64,000 nucleotides of DNA from Spiroplasma endosymbiont of Panorpa germanica (GCF_964019765.1 NZ_OZ026461.1:496001-560000), one strand, 5' to 3'. Shown: positions 21,261 through 32,459, counted from the first letter of the stretch. Made by a program: numbers and translations. Notes: generated from the sequence alone by a model not told the origin.

Positions 21261-22184
21261 TTATTTATCTAAGAAAATAGAGAATCACAAACCAGCTATT
21301 TGAATTGGTTTTGAGATTTCCTCAACATTTTTACTTTGGAAATTTGAAAGCAATGTTTGCATTTCTATATTTAATTTTTCAGTTGCTTCTTTATTTTCTT
21401 TTGTATACAGAAAACTAACAAACTCATCAAAATTTTTGTTAAATGCTTCTCCATTTTTGCTAAAGCTTTCGATAAGATATTGTTTTTGAAGATTATTGCT
21501 TATTTCTGAGGTAACTCCATTTTTAAAGCGTTTAAGTTGTAGACTTTCATTATCAGCTGAAGTGTTTCAATCAGAAGGTTTTGAAGAATTAAATGAATTG
21601 AAAAAATTTGAAGTAAAACCAACTGGATATGGGTTTTCTTCAGTAAATGTACCCATTGGAAAACTTAAACTATCTTGGTTATCGCTAACTGAAATCTTAT
21701 CTCTATTAACTAAAAATATTTGTAAAAAACCTGTTGTATCTTCATCAGTGGCTCCTACAAATTTTACAAAGAAATTGCTTTCTTTGTTAACTAGAGGGCC
21801 ATCTTTTACGTTTTGATCAAATAATCCCATTGGACCAATAAAATGGCCATCTAGAATTTTTGACTGTTCCCTGTTGGTTCTATAAAAAACTATTTTATAT
21901 TTAGAAATTATTTCAACAATTTTACTTGATGAGTTATTATTAGAAAATTTAATTGCAGTTTGGTTAAAAATCTCTTCTTCAATCTCTTCTAAAGCTTTTT
22001 TTTCATCATTGGCCTCGATGCTTACGTTACCTACAATAACATTTCGACTAATATTTCAAGCTTTATCTATTGATCTAGCATTTTCATATTCAACAAATGT
22101 AAGATGTTCTGCACAAGCTATTACACTCATTCCTCCAGCTGCTGTTAAACTAAAAACTGATAAAATACTTAATAATTTTTTCAT
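21261..22184 (-). CDS. Predicted lipoprotein
   Basis: 307 residues with a signal peptide MKKLLSILSVFSLTAAGGMS and lipobox VIAC (Cys24), so it is a surface lipoprotein. The mature part is mixed alpha/beta with no motif I recognise. Two TGA-Trp codons interrupt it. A strong AGGAGG ribosome binding site precedes the ATG. It is not similar by eye to the GT80-like lipoprotein. It may belong to the large, fast-evolving lipoprotein sets of mollicutes. Confidence 0.75.
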
Positions 22185-22278
22185 TTTTCCTCCTAATAAA
22201 TATATATAAATATTTACTCTCTATTTAAATATACACTATTTCGCTCTTTTTTTGTAGTTGCAATAGATAATTTTAAAA

Positions 22279-22307
22279 CAAAAAATAGTCAATTTAAGAC
22301 TATTTTA
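22279..22307 (-). terminator. Terminator of nfo
   Basis: Stem AAAATAGTC/GACTATTTT (22282-22290 with 22298-22306) overlaps the nfo stop codon and is followed by a T run on the minus strand. Confidence 0.7.
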
Positions 22308-23204
22308 GACTAATAATTCTGGGAAATTATCTTCAAATTTCCTATTTCTCAACATTTTTATCTCCAAATTATATGGGTTTTTATTTCCAACTCATGGAGT
22401 TTCAAGAACAATTGGAATCGCGCTTAATTTCGGGTGTTCAATTACTTTCAACAAGGAATCAAAGCCGATTTTACCATAACCAATATTGGCATGACGATCT
22501 TTGTGACTTTCTATATCATTTAAAGAATCATTTAAGTGTACAGCAAAAAGTTTATTCATTCCAACAATTTTATCAAATTCATCCACGACTTGATTAAAGT
22601 TATCTCTAACCTTGTATCCTGCATCATGTAAATGGCAAGTATCAAAACAAACTCCCACCAATTCAGGATTGTTTACTCTATCAATGACATACTTAAAATC
22701 TTCAAATTTAGTGCAAACTTCATTTCCTTTACCAGCCATTGTTTCAAGAGCTATTCTTACTCCTTGATCGGGAGTTATAACCTCATTGAGACCTTTAATT
22801 AACTGATCTAACGCCTGATTTAATGGAGCTCCTAACGAACTTCCGGGATGAAGAACCAGAGTTTTAATTCCAATTGCAGATACCCTTTTAATTTCTTCTT
22901 TTAATGATTTAACCCCAAAATTATAGGTCTCTTCCTTTAAGGAATTAGCTAAATTAATTGTATACGGTCCGTGAACAATTAAATTATTGATGTCGATATC
23001 GTTTTTTTTCAGAGATTCTTGAAATTCTGGGATATTCAATTCCTCAACCGGAGTTCTTCTTGTGTTTTGGGGAGCTCCTGTGAATATCATAAAAGTGTTG
23101 GCATTAGCATCAATTGCTTCTTGCAAAGAACCTAACAGATATTTCCCTGGTTTGTTCATACTAACATGACAGCCCAATAACAAATTTTTATTTTCTATAG
23201 ACAT
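22305..23204 (-). CDS. nfo: Endonuclease IV (apurinic/apyrimidinic)
   Basis: 299 residues. TIM-barrel metal-site motifs are all present: LIVHGPYTINLAN, LVLHPGSSLG, IALETMAGKGNEV, VCFDTCHLHDAGYK, AVHLNDSLNDIESHKDRHANIG, and the C-terminal PIVLETPW. These supply the three-zinc site of Nfo, which cuts 5' to abasic sites in base excision repair. The Trp after ETP is a TGA codon and the frame continues 23 residues past it. Confidence 0.95.
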
Positions 23205-23249
23205 TTAATTTCTAACTCCTTTTTGTAAAAATTTTATTAACTAATAAGA

Positions 23250-24146
23250 TTAGTTTATTTTTTTGATTAACTCTTTAGCGGTTTTTAAGTCCTCGCCGAT
23301 TAATTCCTTCAATTGATCTAAATTATCAACTTTCTGGTTTGGTCTAATATAAGCTAGTGGAACGATTCTTACCTGTCAACCATAGATATCTTGATCAAAG
23401 TCAAGAATAAAGGTTTCAAACATTGTCTTACCATCACTATTATCTCAGTGATCGCTAATTCCGTAGAAACTTTTATCTTCAATTCCTCTTACAAAAACCT
23501 TTGATAAAAATACTCCTTTTTCTAGTGGTAATTTATCATCAACTTCTTGATTGATTGTTGGAAATCCAATTTTTCGACCAACTTGCTTACCTTTTTTAAT
23601 GAATTCACTAAATTCATATTGCATTCCAGTTTCATCTTCAAACTCTTTGAATTTACCAGATTTTAATAAATTATTTAATCTTAGGATATCGGGATTTTCT
23701 CGACCCTTTAAATATTTAAAATTTCCTTCCAAACAATCAAATTTAGATTCATCTAAAACCCCATGATTATAAAATTTGAAACTATCATCGTACAAAACAG
23801 CTTGTGTATTTAAATTTAACTTCATTGCATAAAAAATACTTTTAACAGGGTCGCTATTAAACAATTCTGTTGGATAATAGCAATAAAAAATTAGGTGATC
23901 AACATCATAGTCTGAAAATTTTTTAATAATATTGTGTTCTGCTCAAATTCTATTGTGTTCCAAAGTTTGAGTCAAAAAAACTGTTATAGAAGTTTTTAGC
24001 TTTTTTTCCTTACCATAATCAACTAATTCCTTAATTTTTTCATCGTGATAATTTGTCCAGTTTGCAAAATCTGCCACCAAAGTAACATTGGGGTCAAGAT
24101 GGTGCAACATTCTGTTATATGGATTAAAATACGTTACTCTACTCAT
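23250..24146 (-). CDS. ribF: Riboflavin kinase / FAD synthetase-like protein
   Basis: 298 residues with TGA-Trp codons. The C-terminal half is a clear riboflavin kinase: FIKKGKQVGRKIGFPTIN, KGVFLSKVFVRG, and the ending FILDFDQDIYGWQVRIVPLAYIRPNQK. The N-terminal half occupies the place of the FMN adenylyltransferase domain but lacks the GxFDGxHxGH loop; its start reads VTLVADFANWTNYHDEK. The kinase makes FMN. Whether this protein can also make FAD is doubtful from the sequence. Start ATG 24146 has a good AAGGAG site. Confidence 0.82.
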
Positions 24147-24163
24147 AAATTTCTCCTTAAAAA

Positions 24164-24406
24164 TTATTTAATATTTTTAACAACTATTCGGTGTCTAAAT
24201 TTATTGAACCTAATTCTTCCGTTCAAATCGAATTTGACATCACATTTTAAGCAACCATAAATTGCCGGTGGTCCCACCAATCTAATATTTTCATGAGCAC
24301 ATTTTGGCATACCTGCTCCAACGCTATATTTACTAATGGAACTTGAACTAATTTCAGATAAGCTTTTATTTGTTGGTTGACGATAATCTTTTGATGTTTT
24401 TTTCAT
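24164..24406 (-). CDS. Small unknown protein with CxxC motif
   Basis: 80 residues. A Ser/Lys-rich first third is followed by MPKCAHENIRLVGPPAIYGC and LKCDV, which gives Cys-x-His plus CxxC, a possible zinc ribbon. The end is very basic (RIRFNKFRHRIVVKN). It could bind rRNA or zinc; this is inference. It lies 17 bases upstream of ribF and just after the dehydrogenase gene. Confidence 0.6.
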   Translation of the reverse strand: MKKTSKDYRQPTNKSLSEISSSSISKYSVGAGMPKCAHENIRLVGPPAIYGCLKCDVKFDLNGRIRFNKFRHRIVVKNIK

Positions 24407-24418
24407 TTATACCTCCGA

Positions 24419-25156
24419 TTATATTTTTTGATTTACATGAGATATAACTAATTCTTTTATTGCTATGTGCTGAGGCAGACTATAGATATAATTAATTTGT
24501 TGAGCAATTTCTTCGCTTGACAAACCGTTATTAATTTTTTTCTTCATTGTTTTGTATTTTTCAACAATTTCTAAATTGGTGCTTGTATTTAAAAGGTTTG
24601 TATCAACTATCGCTGGTGCAATTAGACTAATTCTAACTCCTGAATCACTAACTTCTCTTCTTACGGCCTCTGTTAGAGCGTGAACTCCAAATTTTGAAGC
24701 GTTATAAACAGCTCTTCAATCGCTAGTTCATCTACCTGCAACCGATCCAACATTTATTATTGTTCCGTGTTTGCGTTTAGTCATATTTTCAAGAACACAG
24801 TCCATTCCATTGATTACACCTTTTAAATTAATGTCTATCATATCCATTTTCTCGCTATGATCTTGACTTATAAATCAATCAACAGGCATAACTCCCGCAT
24901 TATTTATTAGCAAATCAACTGGACCGTATGTTTTTTCTCCGATTTGAATTGCTTTTTTGAATTCTCCAAAGTCTCTGACATCTAATTTAACAGCAATTGA
25001 GTTTTTTAGATCCAATTCTTCGATTAATTCCACTCTACGAGCCATTAAAAGTAAGGGGTAACCTTGACTTTCAAAAATTTTTGCACAAGCTAAACCAATA
25101 CCGCTGCTGGCACCAGTTATTGCAATTAAAGGTTTGTTATTTTTTTCTTTACTCAC
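24419..25156 (-). CDS. Short-chain dehydrogenase/reductase
   Basis: About 245 residues. It has the Rossmann signature ITGASSGIGLA, LKLDVRD, LLINNAGVMP, NVGSVAG and the catalytic YNASK. The TGA-Trp codons are at positions expected for Trp. These are classical SDR NAD(P)-dependent oxidoreductases; the substrate cannot be read from the sequence. The start is GTG 25156 because AAGGAG lies 9 bases upstream of it; the in-frame ATG 25174 lies upstream of that site. The GTG overlaps the stop of the small membrane protein by 8 bases. Confidence 0.88.
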
Positions 25157-25439
25157 TTGAAGCAACTCCTTCATTTTGATGTTTTTTGTAAAAAAGCATT
25201 TGTAACTCTAAAAGTGCAATTTCTTCTTTGATTTTTCTTATAGGAACTGAAAATTCTGGATTTTCATTTCTTCTTTGAATCGCAAAATAATAAATTAATA
25301 GTCCAATTATAGGAATCATGAATCAAAGTCATAATTTACCACGCTTAATTTTCTCTAATTGCTTCTCATTTTTATATAATTCATTTAATCTATCCTGAAT
25401 TTCTTTTAGTTCCTTGGCTGATAAATCTTTTTTAATCAT
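25149..25439 (-). CDS. Small single-pass membrane protein
   Basis: 96 residues, readable only with TGA as Trp. Its parts are a charged coiled-coil N-terminus (KKDLSAKELKEIQDRLNELY), one membrane segment (LWLWFMIPIIGLLIYYFAI) and a second coiled coil (PIRKIKEEIALLELQMLFY). Both ends overlap neighbours: its ATG overlaps the upstream stop (ATGATTAA) and its stop overlaps the SDR start. No family is recognised. Translational coupling suggests the three proteins are made together. Confidence 0.65.
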
Positions 25440-26136
25440 TTGCAACTTCAACCACTTTCTTCAAAACTCTTTCGACCAATATATCAACTGATTGTAAAAC
25501 AATTTTTAATTCGTTAAGTTGTGTTAAAAAAACCTGTTGTTCGCTATCAAGATTAACGTTTGGTGACTTTGAATCAACAAAGGAATTTGATTGTAATCAT
25601 AACACAAATTCTTCAACTCTGGCGATTTTTTCGATAAAATCTTTTTCTGTTAGTGCAACTGATATTTTATCGTTTAACTTTTGATTGAATTCTTCATTTC
25701 AAACACTTAATTTAGTATCTCTCATGATTTCTAAGAAATTCTCAAAATAAAAATCTATTTGCTTGCTAAAAAATGGCATATAAATTGTCTCAAAAGTTGC
25801 AGATGGATTTGTGATTGTTTCTGCTGAAATCGGATCTGTAAAATTATTATAATTTACATATGTTTGATAAAAATAGTGATATCTTTGAATAAATTGAGAA
25901 ATCACCATTGCTTCATTAAAACTCTCCTGTTTCGCTAATTTTTCAAATAAGTTCTCAAGTCCAGTTAAAAAATCCTTTGGTTCTTCTTTGCTGGTAATCT
26001 TTTTGAAATCTTCAACAACACTTTTATTAATTAAAAAATCGTTGCTCTTATTATTTTTAAGTGACTTAAAATCATCTAAAATTATTTCCTTGATGATGGG
26101 TTTGAAATTAATTACTTCGTTTATTTTTTGACTCAT
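25432..26136 (-). CDS. Unknown helical protein
   Basis: 234 residues, mostly helical, with no signal peptide or membrane segment, from ATG 26136 (MSQKINEVINFKP) to a TAA that overlaps the next start. A TTG 18 bases upstream is less likely. Interior composition (Phe- and Tyr-rich stretches such as YHYFYQTYVNYNNF) is unusual. It is the first gene of the coupled SDR cluster. I do not recognise it. Confidence 0.65.
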
Positions 26137-26177
26137 GATAAATCTCGCTTTCAATATATATTATTTTAACTCATTTA

Positions 26178-26206
26178 TTCAATTATCTTGAAATTTATTG
26201 TAAAAT
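26178..26206 (+). promoter_or_regulatory. Possible plsY promoter
   Basis: TTCAAT (26178-26183), a 17-base spacer and TAAAAT (26201-26206), about 25 bases before ATG 26232. The -35 is weak. Confidence 0.35.
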
Positions 26207-26231
26207 TATGTTTATATGAAGGAGTTAAAAT

Positions 26232-27098
26232 ATGATATTAGGTACGTTTTTAGCAAGTTTGCTAGCTTATCTTATTGGAAGCATTAGTTTTTCTATTGTT
26301 TTTGTTAGATTTAAGACTGGTGGAGATGTCAGAAGACATGGTAGCAACAATGCGGGGGCAACGAACGCAAGTAGAATCTTGGGGAAAAAATGAGGATTAT
26401 TTATTGTTTTCCTAGATTTAGTTAAGGTGGTTGTGGCAGCTTTTGTTGCATTAGGTATTAGCGCTATTCCTCACCCGCTATTTTCAAAAACTTCATTATT
26501 TATACCAGCACTTTTTGCACTAATAGGACATTGCTACCCTATTTACTATAAATTTAAGGGTGGTAAGGCTGTTAGTTGTTTTATTGGATTAATTCTGGTT
26601 GCCAATGGATTTTATGCAGTAATATTCACAATTATTTGATGAACAACAATTTTTGTATTTCGTAAAATTAGCATTTCATCATTAGCAGCAACGATCGGGG
26701 TTTTAATATTAGCTTGAGTTCCTCAAATTTCGAGCTTATCAAATTTTAGTATTAATGGGGATGATTTTATAAAAATTTATTTCCAAGATGATTTTGTAAG
26801 CAGACAAACTTGAATGAACTACTTCCACAATTTAGTTAATTCACAAGGAGAACCTTTCTTTGAAAGTTGATTAATGATTAACATAACAGTTACAATCGGT
26901 GGAGTTATTTTAATTACTAAGCATCGTTCAAACATTCAAAGATTATTTAAAGGTACTGAACCATATTACTTTAAATATGGTCAAAAAACAAAAAGAATTA
27001 ATGTTAATGCAGATACTAATCAAGATTCAAAAGTAGATCAAGCCGATCTAAAACAAAATAAAAAAGTTCAAATCAAAAAAGGTAATTCACCATTCTAA
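26232..27098 (+). CDS. plsY: Glycerol-3-phosphate acyltransferase PlsY
   Basis: 288 residues, longer than the usual 190-220. The family motifs are present: SYLIGS-type start (AYLIGSIS), HGSNNAGATN (loop 1), and GHCYPIYYKFKGGKAVS (loop 2). PlsY transfers the acyl group from acyl-phosphate to glycerol-3-phosphate in the membrane. Extra length comes from an insertion before the last helix (NFSINGDDFIKIYFQDDF) and a hydrophilic tail of about 50 residues. AAGGAG precedes the ATG. Many Trp codons are TGA. Confidence 0.92.
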
Positions 27099-27118
27099 TG
27101 AATTACCTTTTTATTTTA
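27076..27118. terminator. Bidirectional terminator between plsY and yneF
   Basis: Stem AAAAGGTAATTCA/TGAATTACCTTTT (27077-27089 with 27099-27111) with T runs on both sides. The stem overlaps the plsY stop. Confidence 0.8.
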
Positions 27119-27121
27119 TTT

Positions 27122-27340
27122 TTACGCGCCTTTTTTAACAGCGTTCATTGTTCTTTTTATGTCACTTTCACTAGGTTTTCTACCCATACTCATGTACATT
27201 GCACGAATTTGTGCTTCATTGATTGGCGGGTTTTCCTTTAGTTGTTTTTTTACAATTTTTTTTGTAATTAAGAAACCAATAAAACCACCAATTACTAGTG
27301 CTAAGATTATTAAAATTAATACTCAATATCACTCCAGCAT
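27122..27340 (-). CDS. UPF0154 (YneF) family membrane protein
   Basis: 72 residues, readable only with two TGA-Trp codons near the N-terminus. One membrane segment (VLILIILALVIGGFIGFLI) is followed by the family signature KQLKENPPINEAQIRAMYMS and MGRKPSESDIKR. The function is unknown. In Bacillus yneF is also next to tkt, which matches here. An AAGGAGA site precedes ATG 27340. Confidence 0.9.
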
Positions 27341-27389
27341 TACAAGTCTCCTTTCAAATTAATTTTCTTTAATAAGAATAACATATTTT

Positions 27390-29366
27390 TTAATTATTTA
27401 CTTTTTTAATTATTTCTTTGCAAAGATTTTCAACAGTAAATCCAAATTCCTTGATTACTAAGTCACCAGGAGCTGAATGCCCAAATTCATCAATTCCAAA
27501 ACTATAACCATTATCACCTAAATATTTACCTCAACCAAAAGTTGAACCCATTTCAATTGAGAATCTTTGAGTATTTTTATTAATTATTTTTTGTTTATAT
27601 GAATTGGGTTGTTTATCAAATAAATTCATACTTGGCATTGAAACAACGTTAACCCCAATTTTTTGAGTTTTTTCAATTTGTTCTCTAACTTTAATAGCTA
27701 AATTAACTTCACTACCAGTTGCGATCAAAGTAATTTTAGGATCTTTTGATTCTCTGATTAGGTAAGCGCCCTTTTTAACATTTTCCAAAACATTTGAATT
27801 TTCAATTTCTTCTAAATCTTGTCTTGTCAAAATAAATGCACTTGGATGTTTTTTATCCTCTAAGGCAGTTAAATACGAAGCGTAAGTTTCTTTAAAGTCA
27901 GCTGGTCTAAATACATTAAGACCTGGAATACTACGAAGCATTGCTAATTGTTCTACTGGTTCGTGTGTTGGACCATCTTCTCCAACGGCAACTGAATCGT
28001 GGGTAAAAATATAAAAACTTTGTAAATTCATTAAAGCTGCAAGACGAATTGCTGGTTTCATATAGTCAGAAAAGACAAAGAATCCTCCTGCAAATGGCAA
28101 CAATCCACCATGGGCAGCTATCCCGTTGTTAAAAGCTGTCATTCCAAATTCTCTAACCCCATACATAATGTTTCTTCCAGTTAGATTTTTATTTTCAAAA
28201 TTACCATCTAATCCTTTTGCTTTTGTTGATGTGGTTAAATCTGCACTTCCACCAATAAATGATGGTACTAATTGTGAAATTTTGTCTAAAATTTGACCCG
28301 AAGAAACTCTGGTTGCTTGTGGTTTTGTAGGAATCATTGCAACAAAATCTTTTTCACCAACTTGATAATTTTTGCTTAAGGCGTTTTTAAATTCCCTGAA
28401 TTCATTTGGGAAAGATTTTTCATAATCTTTTAGTAATTGATTTCATTTTTCTTGAGTTTTAGCCCCTCTTAGAGCGACTGTCTCATTATAGTGTTCATAG
28501 ATATCTTTGTCAATGTGAAAAGCATCATTTTCTCAGTTATAGTATTTTTTAACATTAACCAAGTCATCTCTAACGGGCTCACCATGAACTGCACTAGTCC
28601 CTTGTTTGGTAGCTCCCAGACCAATAATAGTTTTCACTTCAATATAAGTTGGTTTATTTGATTTCTTAGCTTTTATGATTGCTTGACTTATTTGAGCTAA
28701 GTCTTCACCATCTGTTACTAAAATTGTTTCTCAGTTTGCGGCTTTAAAACGATCTTGCATTTTTTCAGATTGAGCAATGTTAACCGGACCATCTAGTTGA
28801 ATATCATTTGAATCGTGAAAGACAATTAGCTTATTCAAACCATAGTTTCCAGCAAAAGAAATTGCTTCCTGTGAAATACCCTCTTGTAAATCACCATCTC
28901 CAACTAGTACATATGTAAAGTGATCAACAATGTCAAACTTAGGTTTGTTAAATTTTCCAGCTAAATGTTTTTCACTAATAGCCATTCCCACAGCACTAGC
29001 TAAACCTTGACCTAAAGGACCTGTTGTAACCTCAACCCCATCAGTCATTCCATATTCTGGGTGACCTGGTGTTAGTGAGTGTAGTTGTCTAAAATTTTTC
29101 ATATCTTCGATTGAAAGATTATGACCTGTTAAATGTAGTATCGAGTACAACAAACCACTTCCGTGACCTGCTGAAAGAACAAAACGATCGCGATTAAATC
29201 ATTTTGAATCTTTTGGGTTTATGTTAATATGTCTTGTATACAATTCATATACTATTGGTGCTGAACCAAGGATAATTCCAGGGTGTCCAGAATTAGCTTT
29301 GTTAACTGCCTCAACTCCTAAAATTCTTAAACTGTTTAAAAATTTGTTACTCTTATTGTTTACCAT
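27390..29366 (-). CDS. tkt: Transketolase
   Basis: 658 residues, normal length. ThDP motif [27 protein letters not shown] (substrate His), [26 protein letters not shown], and in the Pyr domain [19 protein letters not shown] and [18 protein letters not shown]. The C-terminal domain is complete after a TGA-Trp at 27531. The enzyme exchanges two-carbon units in the non-oxidative pentose phosphate pathway and supplies ribose-5-phosphate. A CAGGAGA site precedes the ATG. Confidence 0.96.
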
Positions 29367-29414
29367 TAAATAAATCTCCTGACAATATTATTATATAACT
29401 AATTTTATAGAATA

Positions 29415-29452
29415 TAAAAAAATTTGGAATTTTTACCAGCCAAATTATTTTT
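29415..29452 (-). terminator. Terminator after the UPF0291 gene
   Basis: Minus-strand stem AATTTGG/CCAAATT (29440-29446 with 29421-29427) followed by a T run. Confidence 0.6.
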
Positions 29453-29671
29453 TTATTCTTTATTAATGTTTTTACTCTTATGCTTTGGGGTTATATCATT
29501 ACCATCAGCATCAACAATTTTTAAGTTATCAAGTTTTTGTTTGAATCCTTCTCGAAAATTAATTATGTAAGCTTCTCTTAATTGCTTTCGTTCATTAGTT
29601 TCTTCATTAGTCAAATCTCTTGATTTACTTATTGCACTTAGTTCATTAATTCTTTTAATTAACTTCTCCAT
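29453..29671 (-). CDS. UPF0291 (YnzC) family protein
   Basis: 72 residues starting MEKLIKRINELSAISKSRDL, the family helix-turn-helix pattern, then NFREGFKQKLDNLKIVDADG, a conserved ending of the family. The function is unknown; Bacillus YnzC binds nothing known. The ATG at 29671 begins right after the glcK stop, and an extended frame upstream is spurious. Confidence 0.88.
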   Translation of the reverse strand: MEKLIKRINELSAISKSRDLTNEETNERKQLREAYIINFREGFKQKLDNLKIVDADGNDITPKHKSKNINKE

Positions 29672-29672
29672 C

Positions 29673-30629
29673 TTATTTGTCCTTATTTTGAATTGCGTAA
29701 TATGATGCTCCAATTATTCCAGCATCGTTACCCAATTGTGCAGTTTGGATTTTTAAATCAGCTGAATAAACTGGAAGTAGCAAGGGTTTTAAACCACTTT
29801 TGATAATATCAACTAAAGGGTCGCCCATCTTGCTACCTCCTCCACCAATTAAAATTGCTTCTGGATCTAGAGCTTTTGTCATTATCGCCATATGATTTAG
29901 AAGTGGTTTATAAATGGTGATAATTAAATTTTTTAAGTCTTGTGGAAATTTATTTTCTTGATACACCTTAGCGATATCTTTCATTTCAACTTCATCAAGA
30001 TTCTTGAAATATTTAATGGTACTATGGTCAGGATTTTCTTTTCAAAATTTCTTAATTGCTTTACTTAAACCCACAGCACTAGTTGTTGGTTCTAGACAAT
30101 GTTTCAATCCGCAATTACAATCAATCTCATGTTGCATATCTCCACCATGACCAAATTCTCCTGCATACCCGTGCTGGCCTTGAATTAATTGACCATTAAT
30201 GATAATAGAACCCCCGATCCCGGTTCCAAGAGTATAAAAAATTACAGAATTATATTTTTTACCTGAACCAATTCAAAACTCACCTAATGCAGCAGCGTTG
30301 GCATCATTAAGAACCAGCACCTTTTTTTTGAAAATTTTCTCAGCTTCAGTTTTTAAATCAAAATCGAATCAGTTTAAATTACCAGCTATTCTAACAATTC
30401 CTTCACCATGATCTATAAAACCAGCTGTTGAAAAACCTATTAATTCTAAATCTTCATATTTAAATTTGTCTTCTTTTAAAGTCTTAATAATTTTTTGATA
30501 CAAATTATCTAAAATGTTATTCATATCATTTTCAACAATAAAATTTAAAAGAACCTCGCCCTTTTGATTAACGACTCCGACCTTGGCACTAGTTCCCCCA
30601 AGATCAATTGATAATATATTACTTTGCAT
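29673..30629 (-). CDS. glcK: ROK family glucokinase
   Basis: 318 residues. It has the ATP loop SIDLGGTSAKVGVV, IFYTLGTGIGGSI, the ROK zinc motif CNCGLKHCLEP and AILIGGGGSKMGDPL. These fit a ROK sugar kinase, most likely glucokinase, which phosphorylates free glucose; another hexose is possible. Two TGA-Trp codons occur in the middle. The gene follows yqeH, and a strong AAGGAGA site precedes the ATG. Confidence 0.85.
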
Positions 30630-30641
30630 TTTTTTATCTCC

Positions 30642-31823
30642 TTAAATTAGTGCTGGTAACAAATGTATTTTAACACCCATATTTGTTTTTGGAACAGTTA
30701 TTGAAATTTTTAGTCCCGGATAAGTTTTGAAATTAACTCATCCTAATCCAGAAATGTGTAAATCCACATTCTCAGAATTTGTGAATTTGAATTCTTTGGT
30801 TTCGAATTCAGCATCATTATCTGATAATCTTGGAGCTAAATAATGGCGATTTTTCCTAAAGTAGTTTTGCGCATTTAAAGCTTTGGTTCGGTGTAATGGT
30901 AAATTACGATTTACATAAAAGTGAAAATTTGTTGCGTTTCTTGATCTATGATTATTTAAAGGATTAATACCTTCTTGAAATGTTATTCAAGCGATCCCAC
31001 CATAAAAAATTGTTTGCCCCGCTTCTAATTGGTAAGTCTTTTGGTAAATTTCTTTGGTGAAGAAAAAGAAATCTCAATAAGTAGTAGGAGTTGCATTGGC
31101 AATATGGTGATGCTTAACTAATCCTGGTGTATCAAAAATAGTGTTTTTTTCATTGAACTCAATTTTAATGCGATCAAGAGTTGTATTAACGTAGCGACTC
31201 GCAACGATTGATGAAATCTGATTATTAGACTTTAACATTGCGTTTATTAAACTTGATTTACCCGCATTGGAAATTCCAACAACATACTGATCATAATCAA
31301 CTTTTTTAATTTCGTTAAATAATTCTTCAACATAAGCTGGTTTTAGTGAGCTTGATAAAATAATTTTTGAATCCTTCAAGGCAGTTCCTGAGAATAAATT
31401 TTTTATATAAGTTAATATTTTTTCTCTTTTTACAGATTTTGGCATCAAATCAATTTTATTGATAACAATAACAACCTCTTTGCTAGCTATCAAAGATTCC
31501 AATCAAGTAATTCTACTTCCAGGCAAGTCAAAAATATCAATCACGTAGTAGTAACGAATTTTTTTGGATTCTTTATTTATGTTATCTAAAATTTCAATAA
31601 AGTCCTTATCGTTAATTTCTTGTTCAACTAAACTATTATAGTATTTAATTTTAAAGCAACGTAAACAATAATCTTGAATCTTAATATCTTTAACATATCC
31701 TGGTTTTTTAGAATCCTCAACATGTAAAAAGTGGCCACAACCAATACATTTTTTACCATTTGAATTTGAAGTAACGGCTTTATTTTCATTTAAATTTTCA
31801 ATATTTTTACTAGAGAATTTCAT
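30642..31823 (-). CDS. yqeH: Ribosome biogenesis GTPase YqeH
   Basis: 393 residues. The zinc finger CIGCGHFLH...YCLRCF comes first, then a circularly permuted GTPase in the order G4 (VINKIDLMP), G5 (SSSLKP), G1 (GISNAGKSSLIN) and G3 (FDTPGL). This permuted order and zinc finger define YqeH, which acts in 30S assembly. The C-terminal third has TGA-Trp codons. The ATG overlaps the upstream yqeG end by 14 bases, with GGAGG inside it. Confidence 0.93.
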
Positions 31824-32397
31824 AGTTACCTCCTATTTCACCTTCTGTATAGAATCCTTCTTGAAGGATGTTTTTTTGAGATAAGCTTTTGTAAATAAAG
31901 TTCTCAAGGAATTTTACAAGTTTGCTATCTTCGTTAATTTTACTAATTGGTGAAACCAAAATACTTTTAATGTGCGCTCGGTTTGCTACTAAAATATCTG
32001 TTATTAATTGATCACCAATCATAATCATTTCAGAATCATCAAATGGTAAAAGTTTTTTTACAACTTTCATTTTACCTAAAAGTGGTTTTTTGCAATCTCA
32101 AAAGTAATTTTCAATTCCAGCTTTTTTGGCAAAATTTTGAACACGACTTCGAATATTATTTGAAAACAAAACAAATTCTAAACCGTTTTCCTTAACGTTT
32201 TTAATGAAATTCATTATATCAGCATTGGGAACTCTTTGATTTCAACCAATTAAAGTATTATCTAAGTCACATAAAATTACCTTAATTCCACTTTTTTTCA
32301 AACTGCTAAGATTTATTTTTTTGTAACTTCTAAGATAAATTGAGGGCTTAAAGTAGTTCAAAAGTAAAAAATTTCGATTATTATTTTTATTTTTCAC
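31810..32397 (-). CDS. yqeG: YqeG family HAD phosphatase
   Basis: 195 residues. HAD motifs: LCDLDNTLIGWN (nucleophile Asp), VLFSNN (motif II), KPLLGKMK (motif III Lys) and MIGDQLITDILVANR (motif IV). This is the YqeG/YqeH pair order seen in Bacillus. The start is GTG 32397 with AAAGGGGGAAC upstream. Two TGA-Trp codons lie in the N-terminal half. The substrate is unknown. Confidence 0.88.
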
Positions 32398-32459
32398 TTT
32401 AAGTTCCCCCTTTAAGTCATAGATATATTATATTTGAAATTATTGATAAAGTGCTAAAA

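Noticed and set aside
31074-31823. Apparent splitting of yqeH and many other genes into two or more short ORFs
   Set aside because: The breaks are TGA codons at positions where the families have Trp, so they are not pseudogenes; TGA encodes Trp in this code.
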